Below, one piece after another: positions 34,644 through 48,584 of a stretch of 64,000 nt of DNA. Below the pieces are notes generated by a model. That model was not told where the DNA came from. It ran no database searches and saw only the letters and a program-made list of their open reading frames with translations. Within the stretch, counting starts at the first letter, position 1; every line of letters starts with the position of its first letter. Source of the DNA: Tilletiaria anomala UBC 951 (Eukaryota; Basidiomycota; Exobasidiomycetes; Georgefischeriales; Tilletiariaceae); assembly GCF_000711695.1 (NCBI RefSeq), contig NW_013546958.1:38950-102949 (forward strand), written 5' to 3'. The translations under genes and the position numbers were made by a program.

Positions 34644-37600
34644 CTACCAGGCGATCCTTGCGATGGGCCCCTTCGGAAAAGTGCGCACCAGCAGCTTGCG
34701 TACTTCATCGACGATTAGCACGCCGAGTCCAAGAGGGATGGGCCTGTTACAATGCGAGAGTAAGATGAAGTGTCAGTGCCTTGTACAATAGCGATGGGCG
34801 CATGCGCACGCGCGCCAGCCACGTACATGAGCCAGAAGCGGATCGGAATGGAGGCAGTCCCGAACAAAGTCTGGATTCCGGGTACCTCGACGACAAAGAT
34901 GGCGATACCAAGCGAGATAAAGATTCCGAGGAAGATCCAGAGGTTGCGGCGCGCTGGACGGATCGGGTCCGCTTGGAGTATGGACAACTTCTTGTTGCGA
35001 ACGCTGAATTTGGCAAAAGCTCGAGAGTCCGTCAGCGTCTGTACCAAAAAAGAGCCAAGCTATGCGGTGTGAAATGCACTCACGAGAGCAAGTGGAACAT
35101 CTGCATGATGACAAGGCAGACAAAGTAACAGCATTGACCCGTGGCATTGAATGCTGTGAGCTGATCCGCCGTGTATCCGTAGAAACCGTCTCCGTACTTC
35201 TCGTAAGCGAAGAAGAGCGCATGTGGCGGGATACGTGCTTCTTGCCACATGTAGAGGAAGAACACTGCAGTGCGATTGGCGAATGGGAGATGCAGTCAGC
35301 TTCCATATGAACCGCTCGTGCTCGCCAGCTTATGTGGATAAAGTACTCACTTGAATGAGCACAGAGCGTGAACATGGTACCGATGAAGAAGTACGCCTGG
35401 CCGTAGATAGCCAAGTTGACTAGATGGTCCTTGCGAGATCGCGGCGGTAGCGACAGCAGATCGAACTCCTCCTGCTCCATGATCAACGTTAGGCAGCTTG
35501 CCAGGTCGGTGAAGCAGCAAATAATACTGAACAGAATCAGAGATACCATGTCAGCTGTTGCTCTGGCAGGGACTTCAGGTCTTATCGCCGCTCATCTGAC
35601 TCACATCATGAGGAATGAGCTCAGCGCAAGTGGAACGCCTGAAGGAGCAAAAGCAAACTTGTCAGCATGTGGGATACACTCTCCATCTCAGGACACATGA
35701 TACACTCACCAAAGAAGACATTGAAGACGACTGGCCAGTCCTCTGACCAACTACCGGCAGGAAGGAGGTATACAATGACCTGTTAGGGCACACCCCAACA
35801 ACGCTGGAAGTGAGCTTTTGAAAAAAAAAGTGAACATCATCTCGTCGCTCTCTCACTTTTTGCAAGTTCTGGAAGCAGACACGACCTTGGCGCATCGCCG
35901 GGATGATGGACGAAAAGTCTCCCATGAGGACCAAGTCAGCCTGTAGGACAAATGATGAAAGGGAGAAAAAGGGATTTAGGGATTGCTACCGAGAATCTGG
36001 ACACGCGCACACTCACAGCCTCGATGGCAACATCGCTCCCTCCGAGAATGGCAATGCCGACGTCGGCCGCTTTCAGCGCAGGCGAGTCGTTGGTGCCGTC
36101 GCCGGTCATGGCGACGATATATTCACGATCCTTAAACTCGCGGAGGATGGCGAGCTTCTGCTCGGGCGTGGTGCGCGCAAAAACGAGTTCCTCAACACGC
36201 GTGATGACGTCCCACTGCGCCTGGGTGATCGCGGGGATTTCCTTGCCCTCAATCGTGAGCGCATGCGGCAGCTCGAACCCGCCGGGCGCATCGACATCGA
36301 CGTCGGCGGGGATGGACGCGAGGCGCGAGACAGAGGTAGTCGTGACGATACCGCACTGGCGTGCGATGGCTGTGGCAGTGGTGACAAAGTCGCCTGTGAC
36401 CATCGCGAAGCGGCAGCCGGCGCGACGGACCTCGGAGACGGTATGCGGAATGTCGGAGCGAGGCGGGTCGACGATGCCGATCAGGCCGAGGAAGACAAGG
36501 TCGCGCAACGCGGCTGTGTCCTGCTCCGACGGCCACGAGTCGTCCGTGGCTGGCTTCTCGGCGAGGAGGATGACACGCTGGCCTTGCGCCGACATGCTTT
36601 CTTGCGCTGCTTCAATCGCCTGGCGGACGTCGTCTGGCACTGCGCACTTGGCAAGCAGAATGTCGGGGGCACCCTTGAACAGGACGACCGTCTGGCCGCG
36701 CTTGCTCACATCTGCAACGCTAGCGTCGACATGCGCTGTCATCATGAACTTGTTCTTCGAGTTGAACGGGATCTGGAAGCGGCGCTCATAGCGCTCGGCG
36801 ATGCGGTCGTAATCCGCCGATTGGGACGCGTAGTACAACACCGCACAGTCCGTGGCGTTGCCCTTGGCGACGACGATCGCTGCCTCGGCCTTCTCCTCCT
36901 CGTCGCCCTCATCGCCAGCCTTGGTCTCGAAGAAAGCGTCGTTGCAGAGCACCATGGCGCGTTCAAAGGAGGCGTAGGCGGCGGAAGACTTGTGCGCGTC
37001 GTCAGCAGGTAGGCTGGCGTCGAACATCTCGCCTCCGCAGTAGATCGTGGTGACGGTCATCTTGTTCTCTGTGAGCGTGCCGGTTTTGTCGCTCAGCAGC
37101 ATGGTGATGCATCCGAGAGTCTCGACGGTGGACAGCGACTTTGGCACTGCCGGAGAGCAAAGTCGTCAGTGAGGTGCAGGGCACATCCACGCTTGGTTGC
37201 CGACTTACAAACTCGCTGGTCCCTCATCCTGCGGGCGATCAAGCTGAGCGTCAGTGCGACCCCGATGGGCATGCCCTCGGGGATGAAGGCGACGACGAGA
37301 GACATGAGGTTGGTGAGGATGCCGACGACGTTGAGGAAGCCTGCATGTTCTCTGCGCAGGTATGCGAGCCAGAAGACGAGCATGATGATGACGAGCGTGA
37401 CAGTGAGGCCGATGATGATGAGCACGAAGCGGTCGATCTCGCGCTGCAGGCTCGTCTTCTTCGTAACGCCAGTGTTGGTAAGCTTGTTGATGCGGCCCAT
37501 GACGCTGCGCGGGCCGGTGAGAACAACGACACCGGTTCCGGAGCCGCTGGCGACGTGCGAGCCGAGGAAGGCGATGTTCTTCGCCTCGAGGAAACTCTTC

Positions 37601-38886
37601 TCGTCTGTCTCGACAGTTCCGGCGACTTCCTCAGACTCGCCGGTGAGGATGGCGCGGTCGAAGGAGAGGTCATCCGAGACAGCAAGCAGGCGAATGTCCG
37701 CGGGGACGCGCACGCCCTGCGTGAGCACGACGAGGTCGCCAGCGACGAGCTCGGACGCCTTGATCGTCTGCTTTTGCCCATCGCGGATGACGACGGCGTC
37801 GGCGGGAAGCAGCGACTTGATGCTATTCATCACACGGGCTGTTGACCAGTCCTGACCTGCATTGAAGATGGCCTGGAGGATGATGACGAGAATGACGAGG
37901 ATGGCTGGAATGTGGCGCCGTGTTGACTCAAATCAGCATGCGCTATAGAACATCATGTGAGTAGACCGATCGTTGCTCACCCAGTGCTAGATTGTACGCT
38001 TGGGGATTGGGATCCCCGAGCGGACGCCAGCTGATGAAGAAGATCTGTGGGCGGGGTCACAGCAAGGCAAGACATGGTCAGGATGCACTCTGCAGGGTGT
38101 AGCATCGTTGACTGTATGGTACGCACCACGACACCGACCCACAGAATCGAGCAGAACCCGCCAAAGACTGTTGGATGAACAGGGACGCGCGCCATCGCGT
38201 CAGCATTTCAAGCCTGCACGGCGAGCATGCACCCGGAGCAAGCAGAACGTACCATACTTGGCCAACTTGATGAGGTAGTTGGGGCGCTTGGCGACGAGCG
38301 TGTTGGGACCATCGCGCTGCAAGCGCCTGCTGACCGCTGCGCCGTCGAGGCCGTGGTCCGGGTGAACGTTGAGGCCGTCATAGACCTGCTTGGCGGGCAG
38401 CGTGTGGTAGTCGAGCGTCGAGAAGTACTCAGCGTCCGCGGCGCCTGGCTCAGCGTCCTTACGCTTGCCCTGCTTGGCCGAGACTGCAGCGAACTTGCGG
38501 CGCTGCGCGTCCTGCGTCTCCTCAACCTGGATCGAGAGTGTGCGGAAGCCGATCGGGATCGCTGCGTGCTGGCTCGCGCGCGTCGTGCTGCGCTGTAGGC
38601 CGCCACCGGCGGTGGAGCGCATGGACTGGCGCGTGTCGGAGCGTGGGAAGCCAACACTGACGCGGCTGGTTCGCGTGTCGGTGCGAGGGAAGCCGGCGCC
38701 GCTGCTGCTGGCGTTGGCGCGAGCTGCTGATTCGGCAAAGGCGACGGCGACAGGTCCTGGGGCGACGACCTTCTCGATGTCCTCCTTGGAGCTCGTCACG
38801 TCGGCGGGCGAGTCTGGGGCGAAGGCCCTCTTGTCATCATCGTCGTCGTCGGTGAGCGAGGGGTTCTGGCTGTGCTGGGCAGTCAT
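34644..38886 (-). CDS. ACU1: ACU-type alkali-cation (K+/Na+) uptake P-type ATPase
   Basis: Twelve exons (38253-38886, 38127-38167, 37981-38044, 37209-37904, 36017-37146, 35857-35940, 35710-35779, 35605-35638, 35351-35526, 35084-35264, 34827-35003, 34644-34743) give 1128 aa with no phase conflict. ACU ATPases are high-affinity K+/Na+ uptake pumps known from Ustilago and Pichia and related to the animal Na,K-ATPase (P2C). Motifs in order: FGGFCSILWVG (TM1), ILTGES, the TM4 site AFIPEGMPIGV, DKTGTLT with phosphorylated D498, KGAPD (nucleotide domain), MVTGDF, and AMTGDGTNDSPALKAADVGIA. TM5-10 follow, including YLLPAGSW, CCFTDL and a C-terminal VLIVDEVRKLLVR typical of P2C pumps. Exons 2, 3 and 6-8 are under 90 nt. 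The N-terminal 100 residues are acidic then Ser/Arg-rich. The family call is strong; ACU versus another P2C fungal pump is by overall resemblance. Confidence 0.88.
38617..38694 (-). repeat. Tandem peptide repeat GFPRxDTRxS in the ACU ATPase N-terminus
   Basis: Residues 65-74 and 79-88 of the ATPase are near-identical copies of the pattern GFPR-(T/S)-DTR-(T/Q)-S, and related RxxS/T units continue to about residue 105. The repeats lie in the cytosolic N-terminal tail before the first membrane helix. RxxS units are typical basophilic kinase sites, so a regulatory phosphorylation role is plausible but unproven. Confidence 0.7.
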
Positions 38887-40788
38887 CTTGCTTTAGGCTT
38901 TTGTCTTTGCTTCGAATCAAACCTAGTAAGGACGGGGCATGCGAAGCTGACAGCGGCAAAACGAGAACGGTCAGCTAGCTGCGCGGACAGACCGCAAGAC
39001 ACAATGCACAGCAGGAAGAGCGAGATACGAAACGGGGACGAGTATTCGCGACGATGACGGAGCCTTTATATTACATTGACGTCGGCGCATGTTTATCATC
39101 CGCAGCGAGAAGAACCACAGGTGCACAGGGCCGTCGGTGCGCCAGCGAGCACTTGCACGGAGGCCTGCAAAATACGGCTTGAACAGAGAAGGGAAAAAAC
39201 TCCCATCAGGTACAGCAGGGGCAATGCGATATACGTCACACGTGGGTGCAGGTGTCCTTCGTAGGCTTTGTTGCGCGGAGCGACCGACATGCGGCGTTGA
39301 GACAGACTGGACCAGCCCTAGCTGGGCTGGGCTGGGTTGGCCTGGCTACAGTGAGCAGACGGGAGCGCTGCACGCACGAGATAAAATCAGGGCAGCGGGT
39401 TTCTCTGGCCGCAAATACACTGTGAATGATGAGCAGAGAAAGAAGGCGAGAGCAAACGCACCAGCGAGCGAGCGGGCGAGCGCAGTTCCCAAGGATGATG
39501 ACGGGGTGCGCATCCACACACCGCCTTCTATCTATTTGACGGATATTGTGAGCGATGGGTTGAGGGCCAGGGGTGATCTGTGAATTTTGGGTCGAGGGTA
39601 TGCATCGATGTACGGCATACATTGAAACACGCTGACGGCTGGCCCATGATCGCCGTTGTCGCAGTCGCCGCCTAATACGTTGTACACTGGTGCGGGGCGA
39701 GTTGGGACGGGTTAAGGGGCTGGATGGATGGCTAGCAACTGTTGTGTGAATGAGGGTTAGGGGCAAGAATCCAAGGCAGCGCTCCGCACCGCACGCTTTT
39801 CTCATCTACTATGATTCCGCCGACTTCGAACCACATTACATAATCAACGGTCGCACAAAGCCGCATGCATATCTACGCTAGAGCAATCGGACGGGCTGAG
39901 GCCCTCGTTGGACTGACAGAGAGCTTGGAGCAGAGGGCAACACATCAATGCTTCGTTGGCAGTCCCCCGGCGCATGGATAGTCTTGTCCCGAATCGAGCG
40001 GACGGTGGACGAGCCCAGAGCCACCAGCAACAACCAAGCTGCTTATTATTCACTCTCCAGCTTGCTTGGAGCCTGGTGCCTGTTTGCGATACCCCTGCGG
40101 ATGATCCAGGGTGAATCCCAATTGTGTTGCGTTACGACTCGCGGGCCACATCGAACTTCTGGTTCTTCGCAAAAGTCGTACATACAAGACAATTACTTGT
40201 CAAAATTCCCATTCAAACAGAGACGCGCTAATACCTGTTTGGCATGGGTTGCCGTATCAAGTAGTGGCTGGTGCGTTGATGAATCTCGGTTCCGAGATCT
40301 GCACATAACATGACCCTCCTCATGGAGATCCCCGCCAGGTATGTAGGTATGTATGTGTATAGGGCTGGTCGGAGGCTCATTGATCACTGTTTTGTGCTTG
40401 TCATGGCTCACCGACGTGCTGCTGCTGGTAAACGAGACGAGCGATGGTGGTGGAGCAGGGGCAAAACCCGCGCAACCAGCGGCAGAGGCAAAATCAGCGC
40501 ATCATGTGGGTGCGAATTGGGCTTGCCCTGGCCATCTTGGCGTGCGGTGTGCGCCGAGGGCGCAGGGAAAAAGCGCTACTAATGCCCGACTTTTGACCTA
40601 CGTCATACTTCCAATGTATAGTTGAAGCACGTACGGAATGCAAGCATATATATATATACTCCATCTTATCTCCAGTAGACTCCATGATTTCTTCACCATC
40701 CTTATCCTCCAGCGACGTTGAAGCGTTGTGACTGACCCTCAAACGAAGTACCCTGGCAACGTATACCTAGCGCTTCATCTGCGCCAAC
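38887..40788. promoter_or_regulatory. Divergent intergenic region: ACU ATPase (-) and metallothionein (+)
   Basis: These 1.9 kb lie between the outward-facing ACU and metallothionein starts. There is a tract of GCTGG-type repeats near 39320-39350. No open frame here has a domain or splice partner. The region next to 40789 is treated separately for its TATA tract. Both promoters should lie here, so regulation by metals or cations would be encoded in this interval. Confidence 0.5.
40647..40658 (+). promoter_or_regulatory. Alternating TA tract, likely TATA box of the metallothionein gene
   Basis: A pure (AT)6 tract lies about 130 bp upstream of the metallothionein ATG. It is the only strong TATA-like element in the proximal promoter, and the spacing allows a short 5' UTR. 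Strong TATA promoters are common for inducible stress genes. Assignment is by position. Confidence 0.45.
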
Positions 40789-41146
40789 ATGGCTGTGAGC
40801 ATCACCGCCATCCTCTCGCTCCCCACTGCGTTCGATAGCGGGCCGCTGACTTGCTTTCCTTGTCCATCTCCAACCACGATTGAAACATCCACGCAGTGCC
40901 CTTGCTCGAACCTCGAAGCGCGCCCCGCCTGCGGCGGCAACTGCGGTCCCTGCACGTGCGCTGCCCAGGCAGCGTGCCAGTCAAGCTGCTCCTGCTCGTA
41001 AGTACCGCACTTGCCCTCGGCTGAGCAAGTCGCCTCGACGAGTGCCCAAGCTTCGAAAGGACTGGCTGACACGTAGCGCCTATTTTCCCGTTATATACAG
41101 CAAGCGTTGCACATGCGGCGAGAAGTGCGCCTGCTCGGCGGCGTGA
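40789..41146 (+). CDS. Cysteine-rich metallothionein (50 aa)
   Basis: Three exons (40789-40794, 40897-40997, 41101-41146) give a 50-residue protein with 13 cysteines, five of them CxC pairs (CPC, CTC, CSC, CTC, CAC). Metallothioneins chelate Cu+, Zn2+ or Cd2+ through thiolate clusters in the cytosol. The first exon is only ATG-GCT, followed by a GTGAGC donor; the acceptor ACGCAG at 40896 then gives MACPCSNLEARPACGGN. The second intron (40998-41100) has a GCTGAC branch-like element and ends ATATACAG. Reading through the first intron would instead add a 34-residue insert without the cysteine pattern; the spliced form is far more metallothionein-like. There are no aromatic residues and no histidine. 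Metal preference cannot be predicted. Convergent with the Sec24-type gene, 284 bp away. Confidence 0.88.
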
Positions 41147-41430
41147 GCTTCCCGCCTAGTGTTTCCTTCCCATTGCTATCGTGTCAAAGCTGTCCTCGAT
41201 CCGAACGTACACCATTTGTAATGTAGCCTCACCCACAAGCCACTAGTATCTCAATATGAGACGCACAGGCCCCATGGCTGCTCCATTGCATGCTTGGTAT
41301 TGGCATTGTCATTTTATATACACCTGTGCTGTTGTGGGGGTGAAGGAATGATCGCTTGTGAAATGCATCCCCAGCACTCTTTTCGTCGGGCAGACGTGAA
41401 AGGGCTTGCGACGGCTCTCCCGCGTAGAGC

Positions 41431-44400
41431 TTACCACCCTTTCCAGATCGAGCTACCCTCCTCGTCCTTCGAGCCGGTGCCCGACATTTCTGCCGTGATG
41501 ATTCGGTGCCTGCAACGACGAAACCAACCAATTGTCGCGAGAAATGTCAGCACCAATCGCTCGCACATGAATACGCAGAGACGGCAAAAAGGCATACTGA
41601 CACATGGCACAGGTAATCCACGTAAGACATCGCATCGTTGTTTTGATCTTCGACTAGATTGTTAGCCAATTCAATCTCGGCTGCAAGGATCATGTGCAAA
41701 ATCAAAGCGTCAGCAGCGCGCACATGGCTGACCTGGTCCCCCCAAAAGAAAGCCATGCTCACTTCCGTCGCGTCCCTGTCGTGCGATGAGAACAGGCATG
41801 TCCGGCTTGCCGCGTTGCCGTGCAAAGCCGGCAACAAGGTTGCGGACCTGCTGTGACAGCCTGGTCTGCAATTTTGGCAGGGTCGTCTGCAAGCATACAA
41901 AGAGAGCAAAAGGTGTAAGGAAAATCGAGCTCGGGTCAGCACCTGTAATAATCGGCAGAAAAGGCAACGCTCCATACGCACCATCCTTGGGTCGATCGCG
42001 TCCAGACTGTCGACGCCGTACAAGTCCTCGAGCAGTTTCGGATTGACCTCTCCGCCGATCCAGATGATGCACATCTCGCTGTTATCGACGAGGTACGCGC
42101 CGTGCGTTTCCATCCGCATGTAGCTCGGACGCATCAGCGGCGGCGAGCGGATGCGCTGCCCGTCATGCTCGGCCCCGTCGACGTCCTGGACCTTGACTGG
42201 GAACCCATCCGTCTCGGCCATGCGGTGCAGTGCGATCATGCGCGGGTACAAGCTCGCCATGATGTTGCCGACGCTCCAGCTGCGCAAGTTTCGCATGTAC
42301 ACTGTGCGTACATCCGAGGTCACATTGCCGCCCTTGATCGCCTTGGTCTTGTTCATGGCGAGCGTGTACAGCGGGAACAGCTTGAACGACTCGGGTAGGA
42401 TAAGCTGACCGGGGCTGGTGGAGGAGGCGCAGTTCCTCCGGTACGCGAGGAGGATCTTGACGCACTTGCTCGTCAGGAAATGCCGCACCTCCTTAAGAGG
42501 CTTGGTCAGCGCGAGAGATACAGCCTCCTTGGTGTAGTACGCGACGGTGGCGTCCATGTCGGCGTAGCGGAAGACGTTTCCGAGGAGCTGCGTGACGGGG
42601 ACAGCCAGATTGTGGCACCTGACCCTGCGCGCGCCATCGGCGGTGGTATACAGGATGGCACACTGGAAGTGGGCCTCCTGCTTCTCATCTAGCTTTCCGT
42701 CATGCTTGATCAGGCACGCGAACGCCTTGTCCGAGTCGATCGATCCCATCTCGAGGTCGGTAACGTTGCGCTGCAAGAAGTTGCCGACGTGCTCGTGCAC
42801 GCGCAGGCCGTTTGACGCACGTATGCGCAGCGTCGCATTAAAGCCGGTCTCGCGCAGGAGCGTGCGCTTGATCTGCGAGCGCAGGCGGACGCTGTCGCGC
42901 AACGGGTCAAAGCGCGGGTGGAAGAAGACGTCGCCACCGGTCAAGCCAGGAAGCGCGCCTACCGACCGGAGAGGAGCGAAGGGAAGGGAAAGAACCGCGT
43001 CAGCTTAGGATCTCGCCACGAAGCGACATTCGCCAGCTGCCAGCGTCTCACCGATGGTGGCTACGTCAATGTACTGGCTCGGGAAGAAGAAGACGTCGAC
43101 GCCGATGCCTGCCTCTGTGCACTCCTCCCCTGCGGTCCTGTAGAACGAATCTTGCGCAACAAACAGCGTCTTCTCCTTGTCAGTCGCATACAGCTTGGGG
43201 TCCTCGCGATGCTTGAGCGCGCCGGGGCCGATGGTGGGGATGGTGGAGAGGAAGATGGATACGTGTCCGCCGAGCGTGCTAAGCGCCGCCTGGGCGCCGC
43301 GCACAGCGGATCCGACGGCGGCCTCGGCTACCATGTTGTCGGCAAAGATGTCCGGGAGTGTGTCGAGCAAGCCCTCAACGAGGCTCTTGCTCTCCCACGG
43401 GTCGGCCAGCAAGCCCTCGCTCAGCGGGACGAAAGGCTCATCAATGTCGCCGACGACGAGCATCTGCGCCTGGTCAAGGCTCGCTTGCAGGTTCCAAAAG
43501 TGCAGCGAGCGGTCAAAGGTGACGAAGGCGACTCTGCTGCCGTGCGGCAGTCCGAAGCCTGAGCCAGCGCCGTCGCCATCGGCATGCTCTGCATCGCCGT
43601 TCTGCTGCGCAGCGCTGCCGTAGAGGCACTCATGGATGCTGTCGATGACCGCTTTGAGCATGCCGCTGCGCACAGCGCTGAAGCTGACGTCGATGGCGAA
43701 CAGGTACGTCATGGGCCGTGGGGCGCGCACGATGGTTCTGCCGCCGGCGCCGCCGGGCCCGCTGAGCGCGAAGGAGTTGATGTTGCTCAGCGCGTCGGAC
43801 GCCGCTTTCGTTGCAAGCTTCGCCGCGGCGCCCGGGTTGCCGGACATGCCAAGCGTGCTGCCGGTGAAACTGGCCGAGAGCGGTGTGTTGGGCGCTGCTG
43901 CTGCTGCTGCTGCTGACTGCGCTGCGCCCCCGGAAGCACCCAGCTCGTGCGGCGGCTTGGGCGTCAGGCGCGCTGTCTCCGTAATGCTCGATGCCGGTGC
44001 AACGGGGAGCAGTGCCGAGTGAGGCGGCTTGGCCTGAATGGCCCAGTACTCTTTGGGCACTTCGAACTCGACGGTGCCGAACTTGAGTTCGTCGCGCATG
44101 TCAAAGTCGACGCGGCGGCCGCTCATGTCGAGGTTGCAAAAGTAGTCTGGCGGGCACTCGGTTGCGGCGCCGCAGAGGTTGCACAGGTACTTTTGTCCGC
44201 CCTCAATGAACACAAACCACGGGTTAATGTACGCGCGGCACTTTTTGCAGCGCGGCGGGCCCGACTCAGGGCACGCGACGAGCGGGACGGCTCCCTCGTC
44301 TGCGCGCAGCTGCGCTAGCGGCTGCACGACGAGCGCAATCGGCAGCTGTGACGCGGCGGCCAGCTCATCTGTCGCGGGTAGGCTGTACGTCGAGAGACGC

Positions 44401-45752
44401 ATATACTTTGGGTTCGAGTTTCCCTGGTCCACCGCCGCGTAGTCGGTCGTCGAGAGTGGCAGCCCCCCGCGGCCGCACGTGGCAAACCACTCGCGGTCGA
44501 AGAACTCCTGGTCTTGGTCCTGCGCCTCAACCGGCGCGGGGATCTGGTCCGGCTCTATCTTCGGTCTGTTCCCGCCTGCACCTGCGCCTGGACCACTAAT
44601 GCCTGGTCGCTGCTGTTGCAGTGGCTGCTGGCCCATTCCGTACGGCTGCTGCTGCTGACCTGCATGCTGCTGCGCATACATCCGCGCTTGGTTAAACGAC
44701 GCCTGCTGTGGCGAGATAGTGTTCCGCTGCCCGGGAATCTGGTCGAGCGCCGCATCGCCCTCTCCGCCGAGGTACGCCTCTGCACCCGACGCCGCAGCGC
44801 GCGCGGCCGCTTCTTTTTGCCAGTTGGGCTGCGGTTGCTGCTGCTGAAGTCCTTGCGGCTGCTGTGGATAACCAGGGCCTCCCTGCACGCCGGCGTATGG
44901 GTCGGGCGCCGCGTCGGTGTGGTATGCACGCGCGCTGCGTTTCGTCTTTGGCGGTCCAGCCGCGCCACCTTGCATGCCTCCATCCATCCCGCCAGGACCG
45001 CCCGGGGCGGCGTTGAGGTCCATCCCTGCCATCCCCAGGTCGATGCTCTGCATAGGCGCATGGCCCCTTGGCATACCTCCACCTGGCTGCAAGCTCTGCT
45101 GTTGCTGTTGTTGCTGCTGCTGTTGATGCTGTGGCTGCGGCGTGGGCGCCTGACCGGGCCTCGTCACTCCAGGCTGGAAACCGGCCTGGGGGCTCGGACG
45201 CGCACCAGGCGGCTGGAATCCTGCCGGTGGCGGCGGCCTTGCGCCGCCTAGTTGAGCAGGGAAGCCGGGCTGCGTTTGCATCAGGTGCTGTGCTTGGGCC
45301 ACCATCCCAGGCTGTGGGTTTAGGTTGCCATTGCGGACGGGATGCTCTGGTCCCTGCGCAGCAGGCTGCTGCTGCTGCTGGAACGGCGGGCGCGCAGACA
45401 GCGGTCGCCCTTGAGCCTGCATGCCTGGCTGCCCAGGTGGGCCGGCGGATGGTGCTCGCGCCATGGAAGGAGTACCGGATGGCAGCGGTTGACCTACGTT
45501 GAGGGCGTACATCCATCGCCGCCGATGGACGATAACATGTTCCTTCTCAGCTCCATACCCACGAACAAGGGTGGGGTTCCCAATCTGCGTAGCGCGTAAC
45601 CCTGCGCTGGGCAGTGTTCCGCAACGCTACTCACCTGGAAAGCCGGGCCTTGGAGGCGGCCTGATCTGGCCCTGCATGGGAGCCGTCCTTGCTTGTGCCT
45701 GTGCCTGCACTTGAGCGGGTGGTGGCGGCGGGCCTTGCTGCTGCGACGCCAT
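41431..45752 (-). CDS. LST1: COPII coat adaptor, Sec24C/D type (Lst1/Sfb3-like)
   Basis: Six exons (45635-45752, 43052-45493, 41982-42958, 41763-41886, 41602-41680, 41431-41509) give 1272 aa. Sec24-family proteins pair with Sec23 and choose cargo for ER-to-Golgi COPII vesicles. The N-terminal third is Gln/Pro/Gly-rich with a polyQ tract near 45097-45126. The zinc finger is CKKC..YLCNLC, the trunk domain starts at PMTYLFAIDVSFSA, and the beta-sandwich, helical and gelsolin-like domains follow (GAYLVDNSEMCIIWIGGEV). The C-terminus, restored across two introns, reads GRDGTEIELANNLVEDQNND then YVDYLCHVHR, a pattern of the Sec24C/D-Lst1 branch. Lst1 helps package large cargo such as the plasma-membrane H+-ATPase. 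A plain Sec24 call is the alternative. The donor before the last exon is GTCAGT, a weak site. Confidence 0.88.
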
Positions 45753-46484
45753 GCCGGGCGTACTGTTCCGGGATAGAAGAAGGGAGGGGGGGGGTTGGCA
45801 ATTGCGTATCTACCTCCAAGGATGGAGCGCGGTATGTATAGATAGTTGTTCGAGCTGCGAGCGAGCGATGATGGATGGGTGGATGTGTTGGTTGCCGTGC
45901 GCCGAAAGCACCACACTCTGTAGCACCCTTTCTCCTCTCTGGTCACCCGGGTCTCAGGCGGGGGCGGGAGGGGGGGTGTTGTTCGTGTATATGCTGTATT
46001 CGAGCTGTGGCCAAAGGACGTGGAGGGGCGTGCTGCAATTGCACCTACCGCTACTGCTACAACTGCTGCACTTCCACTAAGCAAGCACCTAACCCCACTG
46101 CGAAGCTTCCAGCCAGCCAGGGCGCGAGCGCGGCAGACACGCAAGCGTTGCTGCTGCTGCTGCCGCGTGGATTTACACAATTACCCTGGTGCTCCACTGC
46201 CCTGCTCTCGGCCGAGATATGCCTCGGGGCTGGCTTCCTGGCTTGCCCCCAAGAGAGAGAGAGAGATGAGTGGCAACCTACATGCGTTACCAGCATCCTG
46301 CCGAGCCCACTTCTGGTGCTGCTACTGCTGCTGAGGGTTTCGGAGAGAGGACGTGTTGCTCACAGCTTCCATCTGTCTCGACCGGCGTATCTTCCGTCGC
46401 CCCTGACCCAACCCAGCCACAGCGCAGCTAGGGGCGTTCCATTGCATCGCACCCTCGTTTCCTGCTCGTCTGGACGGCTCCGTC
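45753..46484. promoter_or_regulatory. Divergent promoter region: Lst1/Sec24 (-) and SHB17-TS fusion (+)
   Basis: The 732 bp between the two outward-facing starts contain G- and C-runs (about 45784-45795 and 45960-45978) and a (GA)n tract at about 46251-46266. A frame open across much of it on the plus strand has low-complexity composition and no domain. Both promoters are expected here. Confidence 0.5.

Positions 46485-48584
<2,100 letters not shown>

Noticed and set aside
35820-35829. A-run near the ATPase exons as a retroelement tail
   Set aside because: It lies inside a short intron between ATPase exons 6 and 7 and has no target-site duplication or element next to it.
35903-37012. Plus-strand open frame of 369 codons
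   Set aside because: It is antisense to the central exon of the ACU ATPase; composition is the mirror of GC-rich codons and it has no domain, while the minus strand has full catalytic motifs.
37141-37855. Two overlapping plus-strand frames of about 230 codons
   Set aside because: Both are antisense to the ATPase exon encoding TGES and PEGMP and show no family resemblance.
40789-41001. Unspliced 70-codon reading of the metallothionein locus
   Set aside because: It needs retention of a canonical GTGAGC..CGCAG intron, adds a 34-residue insert lacking the cysteine pattern and loses the last cysteines.
44514-45251. Plus-strand Leu/Arg-rich frame of 245 codons
   Set aside because: Antisense to the Gln-rich N-terminus of the Sec24-type protein; Leu runs are the complement of CAG repeats.
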